Source: Clitopilus passeckerianus (Eukaryota > Basidiomycota > Agaricomycetes > Agaricales > Entolomataceae). Taken from it: DNA of 64,000 nucleotides. A program made the position numbers and the translations under genes. The stretch covers positions 186,001 through 250,000 of the forward strand of contig CALYLX010000058.1 of NCBI GenBank assembly GCA_944990035.1, read 5' to 3'. Below are positions 10,060-22,109 of this stretch, one piece after another. Numbering within the stretch: position 1 is the stretch's first letter; each line of letters starts with the position of its first letter. Below the pieces are notes generated by a model. It had not been told where the DNA came from. It did no database searches and was given only the letters and a program-made list of their open reading frames with translations.

Positions 10060-11450
10060 AGTAGATTAGATTAGATCTTAGCCTTTGATTGGCTTATGTA
10101 CTCGATGAATTCTGGTGATGCAAACGTGTCGCTTTTGCCTCTTTGAATCCATCCACCGTCCAAGCGACAAAGGACAATTGTCAGTCGTGTATTTTTTGGG
10201 AATACAAACGGCTACACTCCTATGACACCGAGTTCACCGAGTGCCTGAGGCAATGGGCATTTGACAGAGGGACATGAACTCAAAACTGAACTCAAACTGC
10301 TCACTTCCTCGGTAGCTCAACGACTCCTCAATCATCTGGTGCCGAATGGGGGACTCTGATCGGAGAAAGCGAGCAGGCGAAATTTCCGCCGTTTTTTTTT
10401 ACCTCTCTAAAGTGGTTAGCAGTGATAAGGCTGCACACTTTCTCTCGCCTGCCACTGTGAGGTCCTCTTCGTCCGATATGCTTGTCATTCGATCTCAACA
10501 ATATTATGGATGTCACCCGCCGGGAACACTGAGGGGTTTCTCGCTAGATTTGCATTCTTGAATGTCTTCTACCTGCCTGGGATCTGGTTGTGTGACTAGA
10601 TCAACCCTACTGTCTGTACTAGAACACCATTGCTGGAACTCTCGACTCGTGGATGGCCGCACAAAGTGCGGAGATTCTAACACCGTTCTCGGTGTTATGA
10701 GCTTAAGCCATGGATCCATTCATTCATCTCGCTCTTCTCTGTAAAATATGCGATTCGTGAACCCAGGGCAGTGTCCTGATGCTCTAACCCCCGACGAATC
10801 ATATTCGGGACATTCTTTACAATAATCTCATGAGAATTCACTTCCTGAACCCTCTCTACGCTAGCTGCTCTTGAAAGAGCTCGATTTTATCTCTCTGATC
10901 TCCGGAGCTATAGGCTGGGAATCTACGACTTATTATCTCCCCTACTCCTATGGCTGGGCAATTCATAATCTAGTGCTCCAGCGCCGCTCCCTAGACGGGG
11001 ATAAAAAGGTGACAAAACAACTTGCTTTTCCTCACCAGTTATCCAACTGTTTTTCACGGCAACAAAATAGTTCGCAAGATTGCCTTCACTTCTCTCCTCG
11101 ATCTCGTGGGGCTCACTGTCTTCGTCTCTGCTGCGCCTGCACCCGTCGTCACTGCACAGTTCGCCAATCTTCTCGACGATGCATTTGCTACTTTGTTCCA
11201 TGTAAGAACACACCGTGACGCATATTACCGCCTCCTCAACTGGTTCTTGGGGGAGTAGCTGCGAATACCGAAAAGGGTGTGGGTGTTACTGTGGCGAACA
11301 CAGCCAATGTAAGTACTCCGCCAAGCAACCCTACGTTTCCGAGAGGGACTAATGTGTGATTACAGGCGGTTTAATGGACTGTTTTTGAAGTACAAAGTGA
11401 CTACGGGCTTGCTGGCGATGTCGTTAGGGTAGTCGGCGGCAATTGTCAGT
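10060..11450 (-). repeat. Right arm of the inverted segmental duplication
   Basis: This is the reverse-complement counterpart of about 2880-4475, with anchors listed for the left arm. Divergence is moderate and several short deletions are visible, including one inside the secreted-protein gene copy it carries. Together with the left arm it forms a large imperfect inverted repeat around 4476-10059. Confidence 0.78.
11067..11450 (+). pseudogene. Small secreted protein gene, copy 3 (start lost, internally deleted)
   Basis: This is a homologue of 846-1450 on the opposite strand. The start codon position at 11067 reads ATA instead of ATG, followed by the recognisable VRKIAFTSLLDLVGLTVFV signal core and SAAPAPVVT. 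The sequence then jumps directly to the later block (FANLLDDAFATLFH), so the middle of the gene is deleted. The next block after an intron-like GTAAGAACAC is a degraded GVAANTEKGVGVTVANTAN. Clearly non-functional. Confidence 0.7.
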
Positions 11451-12136
11451 TTTCCCCATGCCGTAACATTCCAAACTTTCTATCATCACTAGCACTCATA
11501 AGGGGTATCTACAGACGCGCTACTGTGAAGAGCTAGTGCATGAAGGATACATGTTCGAAGTAGTGGTGAGGAGCTTTTTGGCTTGAGCTGATCGCTGACC
11601 CCGGGAAATATTAAGCCAACAATCGTATCACAGTCCGAGCTCTCATGCAATGGAACACCAGCATGGGCAAGAGACAGACACCAACAAGAGTATCGGGGAA
11701 GCCTCCTTCTGACTCGTTAATCGCCACCTTTTCACTAACCAAGGAGATACCAGACATTCGTATAATTTGAGTGCTGGCATCGGACGAGAAAAGGGGGTTT
11801 TGAATTTCTTCCTCGGTAACCTTATTGGAGTTAGGACGTCTCCCGGACTTAGAGTACCCATTCGTGGACCGTCTTTGGGATCCATCAAATTTTCTTTCAG
11901 TACAGTACTATGGATCACAATCAAAATGCGCCACAGCCTATCAATCAATTGACTGACGGCAAGAATCAGATACTTGCAATTGAAGAGCAAGGAAGGAAAA
12001 AGATGCGTTTGATAACAGCGGTACATGCGATACATAAAGTATTAGAAAAGGAAAAGTGCGAAAAGTACTAGAAATAATGCTATTGGTACAATTACAGTCT
12101 GCTCAGTAAACGGATGAAATATGAGTAAGAGCGTCA
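11451..12136. other. Intergenic region
   Basis: No convincing gene. A 130-codon minus-strand frame at 11643-12035 has irregular, Cys/Leu-rich composition with no recognisable feature. The end next to 12137 is the 3' flank of the MLP1/TPR gene. Confidence 0.5.
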
Positions 12137-15100
12137 TCACGTTGCTGCTCCTCCTGCCCCAGCAGCACCGGCACCACCAGTCACTGGTCCAGGCCGTCTG
12201 ATCTGTACAGGCTTAGTTGCTGCAGTCTGACCCTCTGCCGGCGCAGGTTTTAATCTCTTCGCCAATGAATCATCGCCGCTGGCCGCCGTGCCCTCGACAG
12301 CCTCTCTCGGCCTCTTGTTTGCCGCTCCCATAATCGAAACACCTCCCGCGGATGAATTTGCAGCGCCAGAGGTGGCTCCAGCGGCAGACCCAGTAGACGC
12401 TTGTGAGGGTATAGCCCGTACTGCCCCTGGTGCTGCTCCTCTGCCGGCTCCTCCTATTGCGCGCTGTAATACTCTTCCTCGAGTGACAGCCCCTCTGCCT
12501 GCGCCTCCCCGAGCAGCAGTCGGCGTGGCCGCTGCTGTTCCAGCAGGTTTGGCCGGAACCCCGTTGGCATTAGCTGGTGTAGCAGGAGTAGGCTTTGTTG
12601 GAGTGGCGGTGCTAGCTGCAGTAGAAGTTGCTGCTGAAGCTGCGGCTGCCGTAGCAGGTGCCGAGTCAGGAATTAACCCTTTGCTCTTCCATTCCAAGAT
12701 CTGTGCCTCTAGGTCCTTCACCTTCTTCTGAGCTCTCACAAGCTGCGAGTCTTTCAACTTGCTCTTCATTGCCATTTCCTGCCTCCCATTCTCCAAAGCC
12801 TTTTCAATCTCCTTCTTGTGTTCTTCCTCCAAGGCCGATTTATGCTCTGCAACTGCAGCGTCGATTTTAGCTTGTGTCGCTTCATCTGTGGGCACGGTGG
12901 AGGTGGAGGCAGAGGTAGTAGCTTCTTTCTTGGCTGCTTCAACCGCAGCCTTGAGCTCTTCTTGATGTTTCGTTGCCAGCTGCTTGAGCTCTTCTGCATG
13001 TCGTTTGATAGTATCGTCCGATGAACCCGCTTGAGCTTCGCCTACAGCTTTCTCGGCAGCAGCAAGGCGTTCATCAGTGGTGGCTTTCGCCTTCATCATC
13101 GACTGGATCCTCATCTGGAAGTTCTCCTGCAGGCATCTTCAGACACAGGTTCCAAATCATGACGAATGCCACTTACGCTCTGTCGCTTGAAGTTCTTGGC
13201 CTCTTCAGCCGACCTCTGGACTTCTTCAGTTGCAACCTTGAGTTTTTCCAACGCTTGGTCACGCTCGCTGATGAGTGCCGCCTTCTCCGATGCCCAGGCA
13301 GTATTTGAGGCATCTCCAGAAGGTACGGGGGTGGTAGTTGCAGTACTAGCAGCAGCCTGTTCCAAGGCAGCCTTCTCGGCGAGCAGTTTGGTTTTCTCCT
13401 CCTGCAGGGCGGTCTGGAGAATGCGAGTTAGGCCAATAATGGTGAAGAAATATCAAGATTCCTTACGATCTCGGCTTGCTTGGCAGCTACAACCTCGACA
13501 GATGCAGCCGAGCCTGCAGGCTCAGCCGATGAGGCAGCAGCCTGGTCGGCAATCTGTTTCTCGAGTTCTGCAACTCTGGCCTCCAATTTTGCCTTCTCCT
13601 CTTCGAGGTTTGTCTTCTGTGTATTGGCAGCAGCGATCTTGTTCTTGAATATGTCGAGGTTACGAGTGATGTGGGCCTTGAGACTAGAAATCTAGATAGG
13701 GTCTGTGAGACTTCATGTTGGCTGGTCGCAAGTAGTGGTCGCACCTTCTGCTCATGGGCAGCATTCGTTTCCCGCAGCTTTTTGTTGTCTTCTCCAGACT
13801 CCGTCTTCGCTTGCTCCGCTGCCTGCTCAGCTCCCGCCTTAGCGACTTTGAGTTGTTCAATCTCATCGCGGAGAGCTTGAACCTCAGCAGGATCGATGCG
13901 GTCGTACTGTATTATGGTGAGTTCAGAGAGACAAGTAGTTGTGCTCCGGACCCACTTTGCTAAGAAGTTGCGCATTCCTCTCTTGCCATCGACGACTCTC
14001 GTCTTCTAGACGTTTCAACTGAGCTTTGCATGCCTCCAGCTCTGCTTGGGCAGCACGAGCATGTTCCTTAGCTGGATCAAGCTCTGCAGTTAACTTGTCA
14101 AGCTTGCCCTGGAGTTCTTGAGCTTTCTTCCCATTGGCCTCAGAACTTGCTCGCAATGAGCCGTTGCTTTCTCGAAGCATGTTGACCATTTCGATACGAG
14201 CCATTAACTCCTCATGCTGGGCTGCAGACGCTGCACCCTGGACGGCTTTCTCTCGTTCCTGCAATCATGTCAGCTTTGATCCAGGTAATACTCAGAGTAA
14301 GCAGGCATACCTCGGAGAGTAGCCTCCTTGTCTCATCAAGGTTCTTGTTCAGATGCTCGACATTCAATTTGAGGCGGGCATTCTCCTTCTTGACAAGCTC
14401 TAGTTGTAAATCGACGATCTCCTTCTCCTTACGAAGATAAGAGACGACGGCCCGAAGCTCAGATAGTTTGCCCTCAGGATCTCCAGTTCCCTCCCCTTCT
14501 GCCGCACTTGTGGTGGAAGTGACAGCTGCTCTGATACGATTTGCCTGCGAACTGACTGACTCGAGGTGCTGGTGGAGAATGGCGTTCTGAGACGCAAGGT
14601 CCTTAGCACTGGATGGTGGTTAGAACGATAACAAGGCAGGAAGCGCAAGGCGACGAACCGAATGTTAAGGTCCGAAATTTCCTTCTCTAAGGAGGCCTTC
14701 TGCTGAGTCCAACTAGCCTCGGAGGTAGCAAGATTGGCCTTGGCTGTCTCCGCACTTGTGAGGTTCTCCCGAGCGGAGGATTGAGCTGTGGAGAGCTCGC
14801 GTCTGAGGCTTTCAATGGTCTTGATGGATTCTGCGTGAGAAACGACTTCATTGGAATAACGCTCTTCAGCGGCCTGAAAATCATTAGATACAGATGCAAC
14901 GGCTCTTAGCTAAGAACATACCTTTGTTCGTTCACGAAGACCTTTGACCTCGTCTTCGCGAGCAACCCGATCGCTCTCAGAGTGCTTCTCAGAGGTTGAC
15001 ATATCGACGATAGTATCTTCAAGGGTCTTCTTATCCGCCAACCAAGCGCTTCGTTCTCCTTCGAAGGACTTCTGGAGCTCACGAAGCTTGCTTACTGAAG

Positions 15101-18100
15101 TGGCGAGCTCTTCTTCGGCAGCCTTGAGCTTGGCTTGCAATGATTGGCATTCAGACTGAACAGCTGTCAGAAAGCTGATTTAGGGATAGGAAAGCAGACA
15201 CACCTCATGACGAGCAATTTCTGCCTCCGTTGATGACCTGTACTCATCGAAGGTGGTATTGAGGTTCGACAAAGCTTGTTCGTTAGCCTGGCTAATCTCC
15301 TGGAATTGCTGAACGTGACTACGAGCTTTAGCCAGGTCAACTTCGGCCACTTTCAATGCAGAACTGCAAGGAGTTCGTTCAGCGACCTACCAACAATCAG
15401 GGAATATGTTCACATACCGTAACTCAGCAACTTCTGCCTGGAGTTGCTGTTCCCGGCTCAGGCTGGGGTCTTGATGATGAGCAACGGTGTTGGTAGAGCT
15501 GGATCGGCGTTCACAGACGGCAAGCTTCTCCTCATTGCCTTGCAGCTGTCGTGTAAGATCTTCAACTCGTCCTTCCAAGTGCTTCTTGGAGGTTTGAGCT
15601 TCCACGAGTTCCTCTCGAGATGTAGAAAAGTCATTGATCTGCAACGAGCTGTAAGTAGGCTGGGAAAGAGAAAGAATCAAGCTGCTTACGGTCTTGTCAA
15701 GCCGAGATTGAAGGTCCTTGAGTTCGATGTCCTTCTGCAGCGTCAAATGACGAGTGTTGTCACGCTCCTGAGTAAGTTGGTTGCGATGATCTTGGACCTG
15801 ACCCTCCAGCATCTGAACTTGGATCTCGAGTCTCCTCCTGTCATTCTCCCCAGATCGCTCAAGGTCGGCATGCATTTTCTGAACATTCGACATAAGGTCC
15901 GACAAATGTGAGCGCTCCATGGACAGGTTCTTGTTCTCGTCAGTCAGGCGGCCTTGGACACTCTCCCAAATCTGCTTCTCCGCTCTAAGGTTGGCAGCCT
16001 CGTTTCGAAGCTGCTCAATGCGACCGACAGCGACCTGAAGATCTTCGGTGATTCTACTGCACTCGATGTCGGCACGGGTCCATTGGTCGTAAAGCTGTTG
16101 GTTTCGCTTCTGAAGCTCGCTTAGCTCTTGACTGTTCATGTTGAGCTGCTCCTGGTCCATGCGTTGCCTGTCTGCAGAAAATGTCAATCCAATGAGACCA
16201 TCGGGCACAAATTCGAACATACCAGTCATAAATTCTATCCTCGCATTAGCCTTGGCTAGCTGGGCACCGAGCTGGCCAATCTCCCGCTGAGCATTTGTAA
16301 ACTCCTCCCTCAACCGACTTGAGTCCACTCCCATTTCGTTCTTGTACATCTCGAACTGGGCCTGAATCTCGTCTAGCTCCCTTTGCGCGTCGCTCTCCTC
16401 AGCTGGCCTCACCAACTCCAGACCGCCATGAACGCCATTGAGGTTACCGCTCTTTTGGGCTCGGTCAAGCAATGCACGGAGAGCGTCTCGCTCCTTGACG
16501 TAGGCTTGAAGCGTGCTGTCGTAGGTCTGCTTCTGGGTCTCCATTCTTGCTGCAATGTCCTGAATCGCCTCATGCGCTTCCCGGACAGCCTCCATCTGCT
16601 CCTTCTCTATGGCCTCCTTGTAGTCCCTCTCTTCCGTCTCCATCTTCCTGCCCATCTCCCGGACAATCTTGAGCAACTTCTGGTTCTGTTCCTGAAGTCC
16701 CCTGATGGACTTGAAGAGGACGAGGTTGTTGGTGATTACAGCTTCTGTATCCTCAGCGGGAGCAATTGGTAAAGTATCGAGGTCTTCGTCAGCAGGGATA
16801 GTAGGGTCATCTCGTCGTGAAATTTCTCGGAGCAGACCTTGGACCTGACGTCCAAGATCTTCGAGTTGTTTCTGGAGAAGCTCGTTCTCTTTGACAGACT
16901 TGTCGAGTTTTTGAGCATTCTCGAGAGCAAGATGCCCCTGACCATCCCGCTCGGAAATAGCCTGTGCGAGCTGAGAAGCAAGTTGACCAGCCTCGAGTTG
17001 AAGCCTTTCGTACTCTTCTCGTTGTTGGTTGATTATGGGCGCCTATAGAACGACGGTCAATATCTCACATAAACGGCTATGACGTTGCATATACTTACTC
17101 GCTCCTCAATTTGCCCGAGTGCGCTCTTCAACGTCCTCTCCATATACTCGTACTCCAGAGTCTTCTTCGCCAATTCGTCCTGTATCCTGACATAGTCCGC
17201 GTACACCTCGGTGAAAGTCTTGCCGCTTCTCTGAACCCTGCTCGCCATTGCAACAGTCGGGCTCAGAACCATCATGGCGTCTGTGGTAGGGTCTGCCGCT
17301 GCCGCTGAGCTGAGAAGCCTCATAGGAGTATCAGGCGTAGCCCGAGTTGGCATGGGTAGCTCGCCGCGGCCAATCTTGTCAAGAACAACCTCCAGCTGTT
17401 CGACCTTCTTCTCGGCAACCTCACGCGCCTTCCTCTCACGTTCGGTCTCCTCCCTCAAGACCGCCTCTCGTCGTTCAGTCTTCTCTCCAACCTCGGCCCA
17501 TTCTCTCTCGATTCCCTCAACAATCTCCTTCGCTTGAGCCTCCCTCTCCTCCATCATAGCCACTAACCGCCTCAGACCATCGGCTTCGCTTGTGAAAGTT
17601 GCTTCCCTTTCAGCAAGTTGGCCGGAAAGGTCTTGGATTTTGACGAGAGCCTCCGTCAACTGACGGTTCTGATTGCTGTAGTTAGACTGAAGGGCTTTGA
17701 GTGTCGACTGCGTAGATTCATGGGACTGTGACAAGGAGTCAAAGGATGCTTGCAGGGTGGTAAGTTCGGCATGTTTAGTGCGACGGTATTTAGAGAATTC
17801 CTCGGTCTTGCCAGTGAGCTCGGTATTGGTTCGCTCGGCCTCAGATTGAGATAGTTGAAGTTGTTGAGTCAATGTTTCAATTTTGAACTATTTAGTAGAA
17901 TTAAGCGCGCATAGATTAAGCAGAAAACCTCCGAGGCCTACCTTGGTGGAAGTCTCGTTTGACCTGAGCTCTCTGACTTTTCCTTCTAAGCTCTGGTGCT
18001 CCTGACGAGCATCTTTCAGGTTAGTACGAAGAGTATGAATCTCGTCTCCAGAACATGTGTAAGCGTCATCGCACTCTCAAATCATTTTTAGGACATACCT

Positions 18101-18727
18101 TCTTGTGAAGTAGCCTCTTGCTTCAGCCGGCTAATGACTCCAACAAGGTCGCGTTTTTCGCGTTCCGTCTCCTCGACGCGGATTTTGAGTGTTTGAACCT
18201 CATTTGAGGACGAACTCTGATTGTTGCTCAGCTCATTAATCCTTGACTGGAGCATGTTCCTTGCACCGACTGCCATAGATATTAGCCACCTCAACGGTCT
18301 CCAAAAGGGTGAAAGGCGCACCAAGTTCCTCCTTCTCTCTCCGTATACTTTCAAGCTCCTTGTTGAGCCCCTCGACTCCACTCTCATACTCTTTCGACGC
18401 ACTCTCTTTGTCTTGAAGAGCCTGGTCGAGTTCAACATCTCTTTTCTCCAACTCAGCTCTTGACTCATCCAACTCTACAGCAATATTCCTCCCTTCCTCG
18501 GCCTGCACAAGCAGCAACCTATAAAGGTTGAGTATAGTCTCGGGTGACGGGGAGTGGAGTTCCTGTTCTGCTGTTTCAACAGGGATTCCCACTAAGCTCG
18601 ACAAGGACTCCAAGTCAATGTCTTCAGGTATGGTTATTGAGAATTCGTCATGACCATCTGTTTCGTTGCCGTCGCCGTGGCCGCCTCCTGATGAAGCGGC
18701 TTTGGCTTGTCTACGTGTTTTCGGCAT
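12137..18727 (-). CDS. Nuclear pore basket protein, MLP1/TPR family
   Basis: Sixteen exons give 1938 residues: 18727-18322, 18269-18099, 18045-17942, 17887-17099, 17042-16223, 16171-15690, 15638-15418, 15363-15204, 15155-14922, 14873-14659, 14608-14311, 14258-13956, 13906-13745, 13691-13467, 13413-13177, 13126-12137. All junctions are GT..AG and in phase. Almost the whole chain is heptad coiled coil. Family landmarks are EAVITNNLVLFKSIRGLQEQ, SELRAVVSYLRKEKEIVDLQ and LLSKYDRIDP. The C-terminal 250 residues are Ala/Gly/Thr-rich with RGGAGRG repeats and KRPRE/AKRLK basic patches that could serve nuclear import. TPR/Mlp proteins form the nucleoplasmic filaments of the pore and act in mRNP quality control. 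The start MPKTRRQAK was chosen over an in-frame upstream ATG because family N-termini are short. Length fits fungal homologues. Confidence 0.95.
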
Positions 18728-18916
18728 TACGACGGAGCGCCGCAGAAGTTTGGGAGAGAAAGTTCGTTGTGGATGCGGCACACAACGAGCTCGAGGTTGG
18801 TGAGCACGACGGGAGCGACCAAGAACTTTGGGAGGCGGCGCAACCACGTGCTTTTGCTTAGCTCAGCAATGGGCTCATTCTCGATTTTTTGCCGAAAATC
18901 AGCTTTGTGCCAAACG
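18728..18916. promoter_or_regulatory. Shared divergent promoter, MLP1/TPR gene and 90-residue gene
   Basis: Only 189 bp separate the two start codons on opposite strands, so both genes must be driven from this stretch. No clear TATA box is seen; the sequence has several short GC-rich patches (GGAGGCGGCGCAACCACGTG, which includes a CACGTG E-box near 18844). Confidence 0.55.
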
Positions 18917-19240
18917 ATGGGCAAAAGCGCGAAATTGCACAAAAGAGTGGTATGTCTAAAGCTTTGCACATTATAGAATGCTACTAACACCAGATAATAG
19001 CCAAAGAAAACGAAATCGACTACTTCATCGGGTTCAGGAGCTTCCAATAACCCTTCTGGTACCTCTGGTCAAGCGCAGGTTCAAGCAGCGAAGAAACGAT
19101 CCAAGTTGAAGAATCAGACGTCGGGAAAACCTCGTGCGGCAGGAGAAAAGGTTCTTGGTGGGGCAGACTATGTTTCTCTCATGATGGGTGGACGAAGGAA
19201 GGCTCAGGAAGAAGCACTCAAACTGCCTCACGATGATTGA
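18917..19240 (+). CDS. Small basic conserved protein (90 residues)
   Basis: Exon 1, 18917-18949, encodes MGKSAKLHKRV. A 51-nt intron (GTATGT..CTAAC..AATAG) follows and exon 2 is 19001-19240, ending in TGA. The product is Lys-rich at both ends, with QAAKKRSKLKNQTSGKPRAA in the middle and a conserved-looking C-terminus VLGGADYVSLMMGGRRKAQE. The basic K-S-A-K-x-x-K-R start resembles small nucleolar or nuclear proteins, but I cannot assign a family. The gene is too short to stand out as an ORF; it was found by splicing, is in frame and has a good branch site. It shares a promoter with the nucleoporin gene. Confidence 0.75.
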
Positions 19241-19848
19241 GGCATGTGTACTTGATCGTCTCGCCCTGAAGACGATTCTGACCATAGGTTTGTAGATTCT
19301 TTGCTTACAAGCTAGGAAGATCTCGAAAGAGACTTACGCTGCAGCAATCGACGGATCGACAAAATGTCCCCGCGATCCATTTTCGCTTCTCCTGGAGTCG
19401 AAACAGACCCTGTGGATTACCGGCCATCCATAATCCTGCCAACAAACGTGTCCATAACGTCACCAACAATCTATTGACGAAAGATTCCGTGCTGGGATGA
19501 GGCTGGTGTTACCTTGGCTCGGGGCCAGTTGGATGAACGGACGTCCAGTCCCGTGTCTCTATATCGGATCGATCGGAGCAGCATATCGAGTGAGAGGATA
19601 TCATCGTTAGAGATATTGTGCATATATGTATTGATGATTTAACAAGCTACCACGGAGAAAAAGATATTAGAAACAACCCATATGAGTAGAAGCACATGAA
19701 CTATGAACAACAGTCCGATCCATGGCAAAGGGTAGATATATTAGGGTGGACTGTCCCCCTCCGTCACAAGTCAATTGTTAATCGCCTGCGCAAACTCAGA
19801 TCTGGGCTTTACGATGCAAGGAATATTCACCGGTCGCCTGCCAAAGAG
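19241..19848. other. Intergenic region
   Basis: This is the 3' flank of the 90-residue gene followed by AT-rich spacer (around 19600-19700) before the 3' end of the first P450 pseudogene. No gene is recognised. Confidence 0.5.
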
Positions 19849-21690
19849 TCAGCCCGAATCGTCCGACACGTAGAAGTGACGGCCTAACCTAACAAGCGTG
19901 TGCGTGTATTGTCGCGTCGGCTCTACAACTTTGCCATCGATGTCAGTCTTCTTGATGATGTCCATCGTTGATAGGACGGAGGCAACCGTCATCTTGATAG
20001 TAGACAGGGCAATGTGACGGCCGGGACAGAGCCTGTTTTCCATCCCTGTAAGTGGCACCGCCTTCAACGCAGATGAAGAGGTTGACAGACTGACCGTCTA
20101 CCAAAACCAAAAGCCATATCCATCGGGCTTCTAATAGACTCGTCAAGTTTGCCGTCCTTCAGGAACCGTTCAGGTTTTAACTCGAATGGGTCTGGATAGA
20201 CTTGTGGATCCGTGAGCATCGCCCTAGTATTTCCAACTGGTCAACTATGCCGTGTTCAAGCTCTGGACAGTCATACGCACCAGGCGTTGGGTGCTACGAT
20301 CGAGTCATTTGGAACGTAGTAGCCCTTATAGACATCATCCAAGGTAGTAGCATGAGGGATCGCTGGATCAGAGCAGGCGAATCAATTACGACAATTACGA
20401 GTATGTCAGCCATTCATCGGACGCACCACAGGGCAACGCAGGTTCCCAGCTATAGGAGGAAAAGTATAGTCAACGAGGAGGGTTCTTATTGGAAGAATTA
20501 ACTAATATCTACCGCAAGACCTCCAGAACAAGCGCATTGAGATAGGGCAAACCATCGATTTCTTCATGCTCGGGAAGTCTGCCCTTCAGAATTTGGTCCA
20601 ATTCTTCTTGGGCCTTCTTCTGCACCTCAGGGTACATTACCATTGCTAGGAAGGTGCTCAACACGGCTGTGGTTGTATCCACGGCAGCTGATACATGATT
20701 TTGAGAAACCTGAGATGAAGCGGTATGAAATAGAGAACTATTCTCACCAAAATAGACCATAGCAACAACATCCTTCACGACATCCACCTCCCCTTCTGCA
20801 GCATCATTACCATCAATGTCCCGTAAGGCCTCAGAGACAAACGATGGACCGCACTCCGCCGTCTCCTAACATGGAAGCCGTTAGATCTATCTCCATGATC
20901 CTGGAAGCACCATATTCTTTTTCGCCACCTCGAATAACATATCCCGGGAACTAGTGAGAAGGCGACGACATTCAGCTGCTATGCCTTGGAATGCTGTTCC
21001 GGGGAACCAGCGAGGGAGGTACTTTAGATGAGGCACAATGTCCACTACCCATGCCTGAACTATAGTCTTGTTCGTTAATTGGGCAGCCTTCTCTGCTGAG
21101 TCGATGTAAGGGTCGTGCTTCGATCTCGCCTTAATGCCATATGTCATCGAGATAGTCAGCGATCCAAGAAGGCTGTTTTCGCTCAGAATTACTGCTGGAA
21201 CTCAATGAGCTGGAGAAGCGAGCCTACTGGACAATGTGTTGATGTATATCCTGAGGTTCCTCGAGCAAATGGCGGAGAAAGCGATAAACATAAAACCTTT
21301 CTCTTGGCAGGTTTATCGCTGTGTTTCTCGAGCCAAGATGTCTATTAAATATCCGGCGAGACTTTCTCCACAAATCTCCGTAAGGTGCGATGGCGAACGA
21401 GGGCCCAGGCTTCATTCCGCATCTTGGATCGGTTTTGAGTTATAGGCGGGAACAGTGGGTTGCACGACTTACAGCTCGCCAAGCATTACAGACTCTTGCC
21501 TTGATCAAGGCAGGTAGAATTCAGCCCGATTCAAACTCAAAAGGCACAGAAGGATCTACATGGTGGAGTAAATGCCAGATCTGGAGTCGAGCAGGTCTTG
21601 CGCAACCTTATACGAGTTCAGGATAAGGATCGAAATTCCCAATGCGCTCAGGTGGATAATGTCGGAATCTTAATGACCCTGTCAGCCATT
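19849..21690 (-). pseudogene. Cytochrome P450 pseudogene, copy 1 (5' truncated)
   Basis: P450 landmarks are present in order on the minus strand: a beta-1 segment SALGISILILNSYKVAQDLL near 21650, helix C region PYGDLWRKSRRIFNRHL near 21370, MTYGIKARSKHDPYIDSAEK near 21145, the I-helix AAVDTTTAVLSTFLAM near 20690, the K-helix ExxR as LPYLNALVLEVLR near 20510, and the haem loop FGFGRR, intron, LCPGRHIALSTIK near 20020. The haem motif is intact only if GTCAGT..AAACAG is spliced out. The N-terminal membrane anchor is missing, and a TAG plus a frame change interrupt the segment just after GIYST near 21560. Probably a fungal class II microsomal P450 remnant; the family number cannot be given. Confidence 0.8.
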
Positions 21691-22109
21691 AATAATGAGA
21701 ATCGGCTTGAAAGGCAGATAATATGAATCATTTCCAGAAGCAAGCCAGCGAGCCATACAAGCAACGACGATTAGATGCCGAGGAAGCCGCAAAGGTTGAC
21801 AAGAGCCACCGAGTGAAAGTCTGCAGGGAGCCTGATGGCCAAAATGATGACGAGAAATCAACAGGTCAACGAGGACAAGAAAGCGATAATTGTCTAGAAT
21901 ATTACTGGCGCATGAACAAAAATATTAACCGACAGCGCCTTCAATTCATTTGGATCTACGGTGGGGTGCAGCCTTCTGACAAGAACCAGTTGTTCATTGG
22001 CTTTACGACAAGCCCAGACCTTGGCTTCGCAAAGCAGGGAATTTCCACCGGTCGCCTGGAGAAAGAATTTAGCATTCGCTTAGCATTCACAAGGGCCGCC
22101 GAACCTGAC

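Noticed and set aside
10740..10810. Possible tRNA-like fold (GATTCGT..ACGAATC arms, TTAGAGCATCAGGAC)
   Set aside because: No proper T-loop GGTTCRANYCC or full cloverleaf; the segment is part of the duplicated repeat, with a counterpart near 3780-3830.
12288..12731. 147-codon plus-strand frame rich in Ala/Pro
   Set aside because: Antisense to the Ala/Gly/Thr-rich last exon of the MLP1/TPR gene; the composition is a by-product of the GC-rich coding strand.
15444..15911. 155-codon plus-strand frame
   Set aside because: Antisense shadow of a MLP1/TPR coiled-coil exon.
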